A stretch of DNA of 64,000 bases, from the NCBI GenBank assembly GCA_963675235.2, contig CAXXFU010000002.1, forward strand, positions 1 to 64,000, written 5' to 3'. The position numbers were made by a program, and so were the translations under genes. How positions within the stretch are numbered: position 1 is the first letter of the stretch; every line of letters starts with the position of its first letter. Source of the DNA: JAHJQZ01 sp963675235 (GTDB lineage: Bacteria; Pseudomonadota; Alphaproteobacteria; Rhizobiales; Devosiaceae). Below the pieces are notes generated by a model that saw only the letters and a program-made list of their open reading frames with translations, did no database searches and was not told the origin of the DNA. This document shows, piece after piece, positions 16,182-24,941 of the stretch.

Positions 16182-16841
16182 ATGCGGATTCTGGTTGTCG
16201 AGGACGACACCAATCTCAATCGTCAGCTCAAGGAAACACTCGAGGAAGCCGGCTATGTCGTCGATGTGGCATTCGACGGCGAAGAGGGGCATTTCCTCGG
16301 CGATACGGAACCCTATGATGCGGTGGTGCTGGATATCGGCCTGCCGCAGATGGACGGGCTTTCGGTGCTCGAAGCCTGGCGGCGCGACAGGCGCACCATG
16401 CCGGTGCTGCTGCTGACGGCGCGGGATCGCTGGTCCGACAAGGTGCAGGGCATCGATGCCGGCGCCGACGACTATGTTGCCAAGCCCTTCCATATGGAAG
16501 AAGTGCTGGCCCGGCTGAGGGCGCTGGTCCGGCGTGCGGCTGGACATGCTTCCAACGAGATCACGGCCGGTGGGGTGAGGCTCGATGCCAAGTCCGGCAA
16601 GGTGACGGTCGATGGCAAGGCGTTGCGGCTGACAGCGCACGAGTTTCGCCTTTTGAGCTACCTCATGCTGCACAAGGGAGAGGTTGTCTCCCGCACCGAG
16701 TTGACCGAACACATGTACGATCAGGATTTCGACAGGGATTCCAACACGATCGAAGTCTTCGTCGGCCGACTGAGGAAGAAACTTCCAGACGATTGCATCG
16801 CCACGGTGCGCGGGCTCGGCTACCAGATCAAGGCCGACTAG
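16182..16841 (+). CDS. feuP: OmpR/PhoP-type response regulator (FeuP-like)
   Basis: A 219-residue two-domain regulator. The receiver has the acidic pocket VVEDD (residues 5-9), the phosphoryl acceptor D51 in VVLDIGLPQ, and the conserved Lys in YVAKPF (about 102). The C-terminal winged helix is the OmpR type (LRLTAHEFRLLSYLMLHKG ... VFVGRLRKKL). ATG 16182 follows GGAGG at 16171-16175. It is followed after 12 bases by its kinase. FeuPQ of rhizobia controls cyclic glucan export and osmotic adaptation; the name is assigned from the gene trio and sequence style and should be treated as probable. Confidence 0.8.
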   Translation: MRILVVEDDTNLNRQLKETLEEAGYVVDVAFDGEEGHFLGDTEPYDAVVLDIGLPQMDGLSVLEAWRRDRRTMPVLLLTARDRWSDKVQGIDAGADDYVAKPFHMEEVLARLRALVRRAAGHASNEITAGGVRLDAKSGKVTVDGKALRLTAHEFRLLSYLMLHKGEVVSRTELTEHMYDQDFDRDSNTIEVFVGRLRKKLPDDCIATVRGLGYQIKAD

Positions 16842-16853
16842 GTCCGGCTTGTG

Positions 16854-18203
16854 ATGCGTCGCGGTTCAATTTCGCTCAATGTGTTTGCCATCTCGGCCTT
16901 GTGGCTGATCGTTGCCCTGGTGGCGACCGCCTATCTGCTGAGCGAACTGTATTCGCGCGCGCTCGACAACAGCCTCGGCGAGACGCTCGATTTCCAGATT
17001 GAATCGCTCGTCGGGCTGGCGCTCGAGCATGGCCCGGACAAGGTCCAGGGCTCGACCCTGGGCGATCCGCGTTTCACCCGGCCGGCTTCGGGCTGGTACT
17101 GGCAGATCGCCAATGCCGACACCGGTGCGCCTGTCTCCTTTTCCGAATCCCTTGTCGGTTCGGTCCTTCCCGACATTCCCGTCACCCCGGCGCTCGGTTT
17201 CCGCGAAACCGCCAGCGCTAGAGATGCATTCGGCACGAGTGTGCGCGTCGTGGCGCGCCGCATCGCCATTGCCGGTGTGCCGTATGACTTCGAGGTGACG
17301 GGAAATCTCGATGAAATCTACGCGCTTGTTGCCGATTTCCGTGGCCAGACGTTCATCGTGCTCGGCGCGGTCGGCATCATGCTGGCGGCGATGAGTGCTC
17401 TGGTTGCCCGCTTCGCGCTGCGGCCCGTCACCAAGCTGCGGCAGGCGCTGGAAGAGGTACGCGAAGGCGATGCCGAAAAGGTCACAGGCACCTATCCCGC
17501 CGAGCTCGCGCCGCTCGCCGAGGAAATCAACGAGCTGCTGCGTTCGAATGTCGAGATCATCGAACGCGCCCGCAGCCAGGTTGGTAATCTCGCTCACGGG
17601 CTCAAGACGCCGCTGGCGGTGCTGCGCAACGAGGCGGCGGGCAAGCGCACGGCCCTCGCCAAGATCGTTCTCGGCGAAAGCCAAAAGATGAGCGATATCG
17701 TCGCCACCTATCTCGACCGGGCCCGGCTGGCGGCGCGAACTGCCGTGGTGGGACGGCGGACCGACACTGCCGCAATCCTGACGCGGCTGGTGCGGGTGAT
17801 GGAAAAGATCCATCGCGACACTCGCGTTTCCCTTTACCTCCCGGAAGCGGGTGCGCCCTGGTTCCGCGGCGAAGAGGCCGATCTCGAGGAAATGGCGGGA
17901 AATATCCTCGACAATGCCTGCAAATGGGCCAATGCCGAGGTACGCGTCACCGTGCATTCCAAGGACGCCGTGCTCGAAATCGCCATAGAGGATGACGGAC
18001 CGGGTCTTGGCGAGGCAGAGCGCGAGGCGGCGACGCGGCGCGGTGTGCGGCTCGACGAAAAAACACCAGGTTCGGGACTGGGGCTCGACATTGTGCTTGA
18101 GCTTACCCAAGTCTATGGGGGTTCGCTCGTGCTCGGGCGTTCGGAACTCGGTGGTCTTGCGGCCAATCTGTCCCTGCCTGCGGCCAGGGCACAAAAGCCA
18201 TAG
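16854..18203 (+). CDS. feuQ: Sensor histidine kinase (FeuQ/PhoQ-like)
   Basis: A 449-residue inner-membrane kinase. Helix 1 is at about residues 8-30 (NVFAISALWLIVALVATAYLL), a periplasmic sensor domain of about 135 residues follows, and helix 2 is near 166-188. A HAMP linker leads to the H-box NLAHGLKTPLAVL with phospho-acceptor H248, then N-box NILDNACKWA, and G-boxes DDGPGLGEAE and GSGLGLDIV. The AHGLKTPL form is typical of the PhoQ/FeuQ branch. GTG 16851 is just before ATG 16854; I use the ATG. With the upstream regulator and FeuN-like protein it forms a signalling unit. Confidence 0.82.
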   Translation: MRRGSISLNVFAISALWLIVALVATAYLLSELYSRALDNSLGETLDFQIESLVGLALEHGPDKVQGSTLGDPRFTRPASGWYWQIANADTGAPVSFSESLVGSVLPDIPVTPALGFRETASARDAFGTSVRVVARRIAIAGVPYDFEVTGNLDEIYALVADFRGQTFIVLGAVGIMLAAMSALVARFALRPVTKLRQALEEVREGDAEKVTGTYPAELAPLAEEINELLRSNVEIIERARSQVGNLAHGLKTPLAVLRNEAAGKRTALAKIVLGESQKMSDIVATYLDRARLAARTAVVGRRTDTAAILTRLVRVMEKIHRDTRVSLYLPEAGAPWFRGEEADLEEMAGNILDNACKWANAEVRVTVHSKDAVLEIAIEDDGPGLGEAEREAATRRGVRLDEKTPGSGLGLDIVLELTQVYGGSLVLGRSELGGLAANLSLPAARAQKP

Positions 18204-18294
18204 CCTGACAACACGATCGACGGACGCCGCGGCGCGATTGAACGATTTTGGGCACAATTCCGGTGCAAGTCGGGCTCAACTACGAGGTTTGGCC

Positions 18295-18738
18295 ATGAAG
18301 ATGCTTCGATTCGGACTGACAGCGGTGCTGCTGGTGACGCTTTCTGCCTGTTCAAGCACGCGCTTCGGATCCGGCAATGTCTCGCCCCTGGCGTTGGCGC
18401 CCGAACCGTCGACGACGGTGTCGGCGGCACTCAAGGCTACCGAGATCGGCCAGTTCGTCGATGCCAAGGCCCTGGCCGTGATGTCGGAGCAGGAACGTAA
18501 CGAGGCGGCGAGCGCCCAGTTCTACGCCCTGCAGTTCGGGCGCCCGGGTGCGCCGCGCCTGTGGCAGGGCGACAAGGGCGATTCGGGCAAGATCAGCGTT
18601 GGTCCCTACGTGCGGGTCAACGAGCGGGACTGCCGCAGCTTTACCCACGAGGTCGCGACCTCGGCGGGTGACTTCAGCAAGTCGGGCATGGCCTGTCGGC
18701 TGGAAGGCGGCACCTGGGAGGCAACCAATATCGGCTGA
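18295..18738 (+). CDS. Lipoprotein related to rickettsial 17-kDa surface antigen
   Basis: A 147-residue lipoprotein. The signal peptide ends in the lipobox LSAC with the lipidated Cys at residue 19. The mature part contains the C-terminal pattern of the 17-kDa antigen/RT0821 family: VGPYVRVNERDCRSFTHEV, then FSKSGMACRLEGGTWEA, with two cysteines. Residues 1-60 are low-complexity and Ala/Thr rich. Such proteins are attached to the outer membrane and their function is unknown. It is preceded by a 91-base gap after the FeuQ-like kinase and may be transcribed alone. Confidence 0.75.
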   Translation: MKMLRFGLTAVLLVTLSACSSTRFGSGNVSPLALAPEPSTTVSAALKATEIGQFVDAKALAVMSEQERNEAASAQFYALQFGRPGAPRLWQGDKGDSGKISVGPYVRVNERDCRSFTHEVATSAGDFSKSGMACRLEGGTWEATNIG

Positions 18739-19021
18739 TACCGCGCCGCGTAATCGTGTCGCGCCCCCCATCAAGTCGCCGTGCACCCTGATGAGGCTCC
18801 TGGCGACTGTCTGGGCCGCTAGCCGCTGCCGCATCACCGATTCTCGTAAGTGATAATCCGGCAATTGCCGCCTAGGCTGCTGGATGGCCTGCTCCGCAGC
18901 ACAGAAAAACGCATCTGTGAGAGTGTTGGGCGCCGACCGGAAGCCCTTTTTTTACCATCGCTGGCTAGATTGGGCCAAAGCAAGCTTTGCCTATTGCCCT
19001 AACCCTTTAGCGATCGAATTG

Positions 19022-20272
19022 ATGGTTACATTGCCAGGCACAACCAATGCCGCGAAGAAAATCTCTGAACCTCCAAAGCGTGGCCTGCGCCGCGACGATG
19101 AGGTGCAGTCCGCGGGCCTGACCGCCTTTCTTGCCGCCTTCGAGCAGATCATCATCGAGGAACCGACCTATTTCACCTTCAATACGTCGATTTCCCGCAA
19201 GCATCTCAAGCGCTTCTGGACCTGGGTTTCGCGCGACGTCCTGCCCGGCATGGAGATGAAGTTCGACGGGCTACTGGAATCGGGCAATACCGTCGACGCC
19301 GCGATCCAGATCTGCATCAACGACATGCTCGCCGGGGTAAAGCAGATCCGTGCCGAAGCCGACAACAACTATGACCTCGATCGGCGCATCACCATCCAGA
19401 TTGGCGGCGAAGAGGTGCGCGAACGCCTCGACATGATCATGGTGGCGCTGAAGTCGCGTCATCTGATCACCAAGGCGGGCAATTTCGGCAAGGCGGCGAT
19501 CAGCCTGACCGACGATGCCGCGCTTGGGGCGGCGCTGCAATCGCTGCCGCTCAAGGATCCGATGCTGACGGGCCTGCTGATGCATGTCATCGTCGGCCAG
19601 ACCGCACATCCGCAACGGCTTGTCACCGCGGCTTCGGCGGTTGCCGGCAAGGCCGATGAAGATGCCATCCGCGGCGTCGGCATGGGACCGCTCGCCGATG
19701 CCATTCTCGCCCATGCCCAGAACCAGCTGGCAAAGATGGCGCCGATGCTGGTCGGCATGAGCGACATCGACGGGGCGTGCCAGCATCTCGACCGCTATCA
19801 AAGGCTCATCCGCTCGGTGAGCAGCTATCTCGAGCTGGCGCACAATTCGCGCTGGACGACGATCATTGCCGAACTCACCAAGCAGGCTTCCTTCAAGCTC
19901 GAACCGCGCCTCAGGGAAGTCACCGGCGATATTGCGCAGTCCATGCGCCGCCCGCGGGACGGCTCGGACCGTTTCGATGCCGATGCGTTGCTGGCCGCGC
20001 TCAACGGCATGTACCTGCTGCACGGTGTGCGCGAGGCGCGCGACGCCCTGGCACTCAATGCCCTGTTCGAGCAGATTTGGGGCGAGACGGGACAGTCGAT
20101 CGAGGTCGTGGTCAAACGATCGCTCGAGGACTTCCGCGCCAATCCGCAGAGCGAAGGCGCGGCCCGGCGGCTCGACACCGGCATCAAGATGGCGGAAATC
20201 CGCTTCAATACCGAATATGCCGAAGTGTTGCGGCGCGCGCGCGACAAGTTCAGCCAGCGCGCCGGCGGCTAG
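19022..20272 (+). CDS. Conserved protein of unknown function
   Basis: A 416-residue soluble, largely alpha-helical protein that I do not place in a named family. There is no signal peptide or membrane helix. Notable segments are AFLAAFEQIIIEEPTYFTFNT, RKHLKRFWTWVSRDVLPGME, a middle region resembling a helical repeat (DMIMVALKSRHLITKAGNF, LLMHVIVGQTAHPQRLV) and the late MRRPRDGSDRFDADALLAALNG. ATG 19022 is chosen because the codons upstream are unlike the rest and the DNA there is AT-richer, as expected for a promoter region (for example 18945-19020). Its stop TAG shares bases with the stop of the convergent gene (CTAG at 20269-20272). Confidence 0.65.
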   Translation: MVTLPGTTNAAKKISEPPKRGLRRDDEVQSAGLTAFLAAFEQIIIEEPTYFTFNTSISRKHLKRFWTWVSRDVLPGMEMKFDGLLESGNTVDAAIQICINDMLAGVKQIRAEADNNYDLDRRITIQIGGEEVRERLDMIMVALKSRHLITKAGNFGKAAISLTDDAALGAALQSLPLKDPMLTGLLMHVIVGQTAHPQRLVTAASAVAGKADEDAIRGVGMGPLADAILAHAQNQLAKMAPMLVGMSDIDGACQHLDRYQRLIRSVSSYLELAHNSRWTTIIAELTKQASFKLEPRLREVTGDIAQSMRRPRDGSDRFDADALLAALNGMYLLHGVREARDALALNALFEQIWGETGQSIEVVVKRSLEDFRANPQSEGAARRLDTGIKMAEIRFNTEYAEVLRRARDKFSQRAGG

Positions 20273-22218
20273 TCCGTCTGCTCCGCCGAAACGATCGCCA
20301 CGAGTGGCCGCGTGCCGTCGCGCACGATGACGCGCGCCATGTTCTGCGCCGGAGCGACGAGTGCGGCGCGGCCGCCTGCCTCCTGTTCGCCGATGACGAC
20401 ACCAATGGCATCCTGCGGACGGTGCTGGCCTGAATCGGCGAACACCAGCATTCCCGGCTCGAAGGCTCTCCGGTCTTCCGAGATCAGGTTGACCAGCGCG
20501 AGCGGTTCGGCAAATCGTCCGACGAGATAGTCGGGGATTCCGGCATCACAGGCCGGTTGCGGCTGTGGCGCGACGCGGTGCGCCGGCACCGGGATCGGAC
20601 GGACCAACCGCTCGGTCGCCAGCGCATCGAAACGCTCGACAGGGGCGAGGCCGGCACGGGTGAGTGCATCAAGCGTTTCGAGATCGAGCGTGCCGGGAGT
20701 CTCGCGTACGCCAGCCGCCGCGTGACGGCGCTGACGCGCCTCCGGCGCGTCGGGCATCGAAACGAAAACGTCCGACGCGCTGATGAAAGCGTGTTCGCGG
20801 ACGGAAGCGAGCGGCTTCATCGGCGGGGCGTCAGGGCTTTCGAAGGCATCGTCGACCCTGTCTTCCTCTATGCGCGGCACGTCCTGCCCGTAGGCAAGGG
20901 CAACTGCGCGTTCGCCACTGGCGCGGCAGCCATCCGCCGTGACCATGCCGATGACGCTTCCTGCCAGTGCAATGCCGTCCGGCAGGTGTTCGCCCACGGC
21001 CTCAGCGCCTGTTTCCTGCCAGCCGAGCTTGCCGCCGAGCCTGGCCCACAAGGTCAGGCGCGGCCGCCAGCAATCGGACATCACCACCGACCCGGCAGAG
21101 TATTCTCCCCGTCCTTCGCTGTGACTGTCATACCAGGCGAGCCTGGTGCGCACGCTCATGAGGCCGGACTTTGCGGTCTCCACCGAGGCCAGGCGCGTGC
21201 CGAACTCCTGATGCACGCCCATGGCCTTGGCGAAATCGATGAAGCGCGACTGCGCCGTCGGGCGGTGATCGATGAGCCGGACGATATCGACACCGGAATC
21301 CTTGGCAAGAAGCGCCAGGCGGTACATGGCGTTGGTGCCACCGGCAAACAGGGTCGGGGCGGCGGGCCAGACCCCGTAGGTGCTGGCCATGTGGAAGGCT
21401 TCGCCAAGCCCGACCATGCCAGGCAGGCGATTGCCGGGGAACACGGCGATGCGGTCGGCACAGCCGGTGGCAAGCACGATGTGCGGCGCGGTGATCCGCT
21501 CGGTTTCCAAGCCAAGCGTCAGCGCCGAACTGGCGGTCTCGGTCACAGTCACCGTGCCCGATCCGGCATCGACGGCGCGGCACAGCAGTCGCGTTTCGAT
21601 ATTGGGCTCGGCGGCGACGTCGCCTTCCAGCCTGGCGATGATGTCGAGCACCGGGTCCTCGCCTTCGCGATTACCGAAAAGCGCTGCATCGCCGCCAAGA
21701 CGACCGCGCATCTCGACGAGAACGACACGCGCGCCACGACTCGCGCCGGCAAGGGCTGCTGCCATGCCGGCGACACCGCCACCAACAACCACAAGATCGG
21801 CTTCGGCGTTCTTGGCGGCGGCGCCCGCTTCCTGTCCCGGTTGCGTGGCAAAATCGACGCCGAGCGATGCCGGCAGACGCCGTCCGAGCCGTGTCCAAAC
21901 ACGTTTCAGGGCACCGATACGGGCGCCAGGCGTGACCAGTTCGAGACCATCGCGGGCGCGGCACATGGCCATCGGCACGCCGGATTTGCCGTCGCTGTCG
22001 CGCAGTGCCACCAGCGGGGCAAGGCGCGGGCCCAGCGCCAGTTGGGCACCGTCGATCTGGCCGGCTCCGGAACTGCCAGAAGCCATCACGGCGCTGAGGA
22101 CGGTATCGCCCTCGAAGCCGTTGACGGCGATACCGTCGAGCTTGAAGCTCAGCGGCCTGTTCCGATCGATGGCCGGGTTGCCAAAACCCTTCGCCGGCTT
22201 GTCGAGGCGCATGTTCAT
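20269..22218 (-). CDS. FAD-dependent oxidoreductase, sarcosine oxidase alpha-like but lacking the folate domain
   Basis: A 649-residue protein. Residues about 18-100 resemble the 2Fe-2S-like fold at the start of sarcosine oxidase alpha (RNRPLSFKLDGIAVNGFEGD) but have no CxxC set, so no cluster is expected. A dinucleotide fold follows with VVVGGGVAGMAAALAGASRG at about 143-162 and RGRLGG, then the ATGCADRIAVFPGNRLPG motif typical of this oxidoreductase branch. The aminomethyltransferase (folate) domain that makes real sarcosine oxidase alpha about 1000 residues long is absent. The start overlaps the stop of the upstream gene (ATGA at 22215-22218), so both products are probably made together. 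Oxidation of an amine or N-methyl compound is an inference. Confidence 0.75.
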   Translation of the reverse strand: MNMRLDKPAKGFGNPAIDRNRPLSFKLDGIAVNGFEGDTVLSAVMASGSSGAGQIDGAQLALGPRLAPLVALRDSDGKSGVPMAMCRARDGLELVTPGARIGALKRVWTRLGRRLPASLGVDFATQPGQEAGAAAKNAEADLVVVGGGVAGMAAALAGASRGARVVLVEMRGRLGGDAALFGNREGEDPVLDIIARLEGDVAAEPNIETRLLCRAVDAGSGTVTVTETASSALTLGLETERITAPHIVLATGCADRIAVFPGNRLPGMVGLGEAFHMASTYGVWPAAPTLFAGGTNAMYRLALLAKDSGVDIVRLIDHRPTAQSRFIDFAKAMGVHQEFGTRLASVETAKSGLMSVRTRLAWYDSHSEGRGEYSAGSVVMSDCWRPRLTLWARLGGKLGWQETGAEAVGEHLPDGIALAGSVIGMVTADGCRASGERAVALAYGQDVPRIEEDRVDDAFESPDAPPMKPLASVREHAFISASDVFVSMPDAPEARQRRHAAAGVRETPGTLDLETLDALTRAGLAPVERFDALATERLVRPIPVPAHRVAPQPQPACDAGIPDYLVGRFAEPLALVNLISEDRRAFEPGMLVFADSGQHRPQDAIGVVIGEQEAGGRAALVAPAQNMARVIVRDGTRPLVAIVSAEQTD

Positions 22219-23264
22219 GGCCGTCCGCCTCCGATCACGCCGATGTCGGCGACATCGGCACGTCCGGCACCCGTGTCATGTGCGCCGAACCACGCCGCTT
22301 CTTCCGACGTGGCGTTGCCGGTGAGGACGCGGGCCAGCGCTGGCGCCTGGAAGGCCCCCGAAGCGCCGAAACCGACCGCAAGCATTGCCGCCTGTTGCGG
22401 CAGGGAGGCGACGACGGGCGCGCCGTCGCGGCTGAGCAGCACCTCGCGCCGGCTCGTGGCGACGATGCGGGCCTGGGCGTCTTGCGGAAGGAAGGTGCCG
22501 AGCCACTCGACAATCCCTTGGGTCTCGCCGGCAGGCACCAGCGCCTCGATGCGCCCGTCACTGCGTCCGGCCACATGACCGCCAGTCTCGATGTCGAGCA
22601 CGATGCGGCCTGCAAGCGCTGGCAGCGGATCGGTCAGGACTGCCGTCCGCGTTCCCCTCGATATGCTGTCGGGCAACGGGCCGAGCGCCCCGGCCATTTC
22701 CTCATCCACGACAATCAGCGTTCGCGCCTCGGCGAAAACGTGACCATAGGCGAAGCGCACCCTGTCCTTGCCGACCTGGAGGTCCGAAACCTTGCCGGCG
22801 GCGACCACGCCTGCAGCTTCGAGCCGCGCGGCAAGGCCGGCGAACAGTGCGCGGGTGCGCAGCATCCAGATGCCTTGGGCGGTAAAGCCGGCATGACTGG
22901 CGGTCTCGGGAAGGAGCGCGGTGACGACGCCGAACGAGGTCAGAAGATGCCGGGCGTGGCCGGCAGCGGCCTGTCCCGGGCCGGTCAACGCAGCGAAGGT
23001 GACGTTGGTGCGCCGCAACAGCGGCTCGCCCGTTTCCACCAGCAGGGCGCGCAGCTCACCGGCACCGGCGAGGGCACGTTCAAGCGTTGCCGGGCGGCTG
23101 GTCGGACAGGGGGCAAGCGCAAGGTCGCCGTTGACCTGCATCGGCACCGGCGTCTGCCCGATCAGGCAGATCCTGGCGTCCGAGGTACGCGCCAGCGCCA
23201 GTGCGAGCACGGCGGCCGTGGCCGAGTTCCCGGCGACGGCAAAATCGAAACTCTGTTCACCCAA
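22215..23264 (-). CDS. Rossmann-fold FAD-binding partner of the sarcosine oxidase alpha-like protein
   Basis: About 349 residues with an N-terminal nucleotide-binding fold (FDFAVAGNSATAAVLALALA, GNSATAA in place of GxGxxG) and later ALFAGLAARLEAAGV and the block PQQAAMLAVGFGASGAFQAP, which looks like the closing FAD-contact motif of PHBH/UbiH-type flavoproteins. I do not recognise a named family. TTG 23264 is chosen because GGAGG lies 8 bases upstream (- strand, 23277-23273) and the fold begins there; an ATG at 23297 is the alternative and the frame stays open to 23381. It is translationally coupled to the following gene. Confidence 0.6.
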   Translation of the reverse strand: MGEQSFDFAVAGNSATAAVLALALARTSDARICLIGQTPVPMQVNGDLALAPCPTSRPATLERALAGAGELRALLVETGEPLLRRTNVTFAALTGPGQAAAGHARHLLTSFGVVTALLPETASHAGFTAQGIWMLRTRALFAGLAARLEAAGVVAAGKVSDLQVGKDRVRFAYGHVFAEARTLIVVDEEMAGALGPLPDSISRGTRTAVLTDPLPALAGRIVLDIETGGHVAGRSDGRIEALVPAGETQGIVEWLGTFLPQDAQARIVATSRREVLLSRDGAPVVASLPQQAAMLAVGFGASGAFQAPALARVLTGNATSEEAAWFGAHDTGAGRADVADIGVIGGGRP

Positions 23265-23413
23265 TGGAGCTGCCTCCGCGCCGCATCCGCGTGGCATCCA
23301 GCCCGGCGATGGCCGCTGCCGCACTCCCGCCACGCACCCGCTGTAATTTTCGCCGGATTCGGGTATTAGGGGCGCCTGCACATGCTCCGCTGGAGGGGGC
23401 CGGATAAAAACTC

Positions 23414-24484
23414 ATGCTTGTATGGACACTTGTCATCGCGCTGACCGTGATTGCCTGCGGCTCACTGTTGTATGCGGGCCGCGCCGGAGCGGTCAACGCG
23501 ACGCCTGCCGATCCTCAGGCCCCCGAGCGCTCGCATCACAAGAAGCTGCTTGCCGAAATCGATCGCGAAGAGGCTGACGGGCAACTCTCCGCCGAGGACG
23601 CAGTGGCGGCGCGGGCCGAGCTTGCACGCGATGTGTTGCGCATCGACCGCGAGGCCGGAACCGACAGGCAGACGCGCCGATTCTCGCTGCCGTTTGCCGG
23701 ATTGGTCGTCGTCGTCATCGCCGGTCTGAGTTTTGGCACCTACGCCTTTCTCGGTAATCCGTCTTTGCCTGCAGCACCGCTCGTCAGTCGTTCGGCGCCC
23801 AACGCCATGCCGCCCGAAATCGCCGCCGCCGTCGAGAAAGTCGAGGCGCAGCTGGCCAAATCGCCGGATGATCTGCGCGGCTGGCAGGTGGTCGGACCGG
23901 TCTATTTGCGCATCGGCCGCTATCACGATGCCGTGAATGCCTATCGCCGGATTCTCGATCTTGCCGGGGCGACACCCGACACCGAAACCGATCTTGCCGA
24001 GGCACTGTCACTGGCCAATGGCGGCATGCCTTCGGCCGAGGCAATCTCGCTATTGCAAAAGGCCGCCGACGCCGATCCCAATCACGTCCGATCGCGCTTC
24101 TACCTTGCCGGAGAGGCGATGCGGCGCAACGAATTCACCAGGGCCGAAAAGCTGTGGACGGAGGTGCTTGCCCTGTCCGATGGCACTGAAAACTGGCGCT
24201 CGGCCGCGGAGCAATCGCTGCGCATGGCGCAGGCCGGCGCTTCGACCGAAGGCGATTCCGAAGCACAGAACCAAATGATCACCGGCATGGTCGAAGGACT
24301 GGCAGCACGTCTTGCCGATTCCGGTGGAACCGTGGCTGAATGGACGCGGCTGGTTCGCGCCTACACTGTCCTCGGGGATACCGAAATGGCGCAGCAGGCC
24401 TATGACGACGCCAAGGCAGCCTATCCGGATGCTGCGGCCCGCACTGATCTTGACGCGCTCGCGAAACAGAACGGACTGGAGTAA
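23414..24484 (+). CDS. ccmI: Cytochrome c maturation protein CcmI (CycH)
   Basis: A 356-residue inner-membrane protein that holds apocytochrome c for haem ligation. Helix 1 (MLVWTLVIALTVIACGSLLY) and helix 2 (FAGLVVVVIAGLSFGTYAFL, about residues 92-112) flank a cytoplasmic loop with HKKLLAEIDREEADGQLS, the coiled segment typical of CcmI. The periplasmic part holds TPR-like units (LRGWQVVGPVYLRIGRYHDA, ADPNHVRSRFYLAGEAM). ATG 23414 follows a GGAGGGGG site. It opens the ccmI-ccmE-ccmF-ccmH run with small gaps or overlaps. Confidence 0.95.
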   Translation: MLVWTLVIALTVIACGSLLYAGRAGAVNATPADPQAPERSHHKKLLAEIDREEADGQLSAEDAVAARAELARDVLRIDREAGTDRQTRRFSLPFAGLVVVVIAGLSFGTYAFLGNPSLPAAPLVSRSAPNAMPPEIAAAVEKVEAQLAKSPDDLRGWQVVGPVYLRIGRYHDAVNAYRRILDLAGATPDTETDLAEALSLANGGMPSAEAISLLQKAADADPNHVRSRFYLAGEAMRRNEFTRAEKLWTEVLALSDGTENWRSAAEQSLRMAQAGASTEGDSEAQNQMITGMVEGLAARLADSGGTVAEWTRLVRAYTVLGDTEMAQQAYDDAKAAYPDAAARTDLDALAKQNGLE

Positions 24485-24493
24485 ACGCGCCAG

Positions 24494-24940
24494 ATGAGCC
24501 TTACCCGCAAGCAAAAGCGTATCGCCGTCATCGCCGGCCTGGGAACGGTGCTTGCCGCCGCCGCCGGGCTGATCCTTTATGCCCTGAACGACCAGATCGT
24601 CTTTTTCTATTCGCCGAGCGATCTCGACGCCAAGAATGTCGCCGTCGGCCAGCCGATCCGCGTCGGCGGTCTGGTCAAGGACGGGACCTGGGTCAAGGAC
24701 GGGGAACTCAATTCCTTCGTCATCACCGACGGCGCCGAAGACGAGACGATCACCTATGTCGGCATCCTGCCCGACCTGTTCCGCGAAGGGCAGGGGGTGA
24801 TCGCCGAGGGCGCGCTCAGCGCGGATGGCTCGTTCACCGCCACCTCGGTGCTGGCCAAGCACGACGAGAACTACATTCCCAAGGAAGTCGCGGACGCCAT
24901 CAAGGAACGCGGTGAATGGCGCGAGGGCGAGGCGAACTAG
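24494..24940 (+). CDS. ccmE: Haem chaperone CcmE
   Basis: A 148-residue membrane-anchored periplasmic haem chaperone. The N-terminus RKQKRIAVIAGLGTVLAAAAGLI is the anchor, followed by the OB-fold (YSPSDLDAKNVAVGQPIRVG, VGILPDLFREGQGVIAEG). The haem-binding His lies in LAKHDENYIPKE near residue 123, with Tyr four residues on as in the HxxxY motif. It passes haem to CcmF for attachment to cytochrome c. It starts 9 bases after ccmI and ends 1 base before ccmF. Confidence 0.96.
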   Translation: MSLTRKQKRIAVIAGLGTVLAAAAGLILYALNDQIVFFYSPSDLDAKNVAVGQPIRVGGLVKDGTWVKDGELNSFVITDGAEDETITYVGILPDLFREGQGVIAEGALSADGSFTATSVLAKHDENYIPKEVADAIKERGEWREGEAN

Positions 24941-24941
24941 C

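Noticed and set aside
20557..22578. 673-codon + strand frame antisense to the flavoprotein
   Set aside because: It is the GC-rich shadow of the - strand gene; composition is Arg/His/Gly rich and no motif is present.
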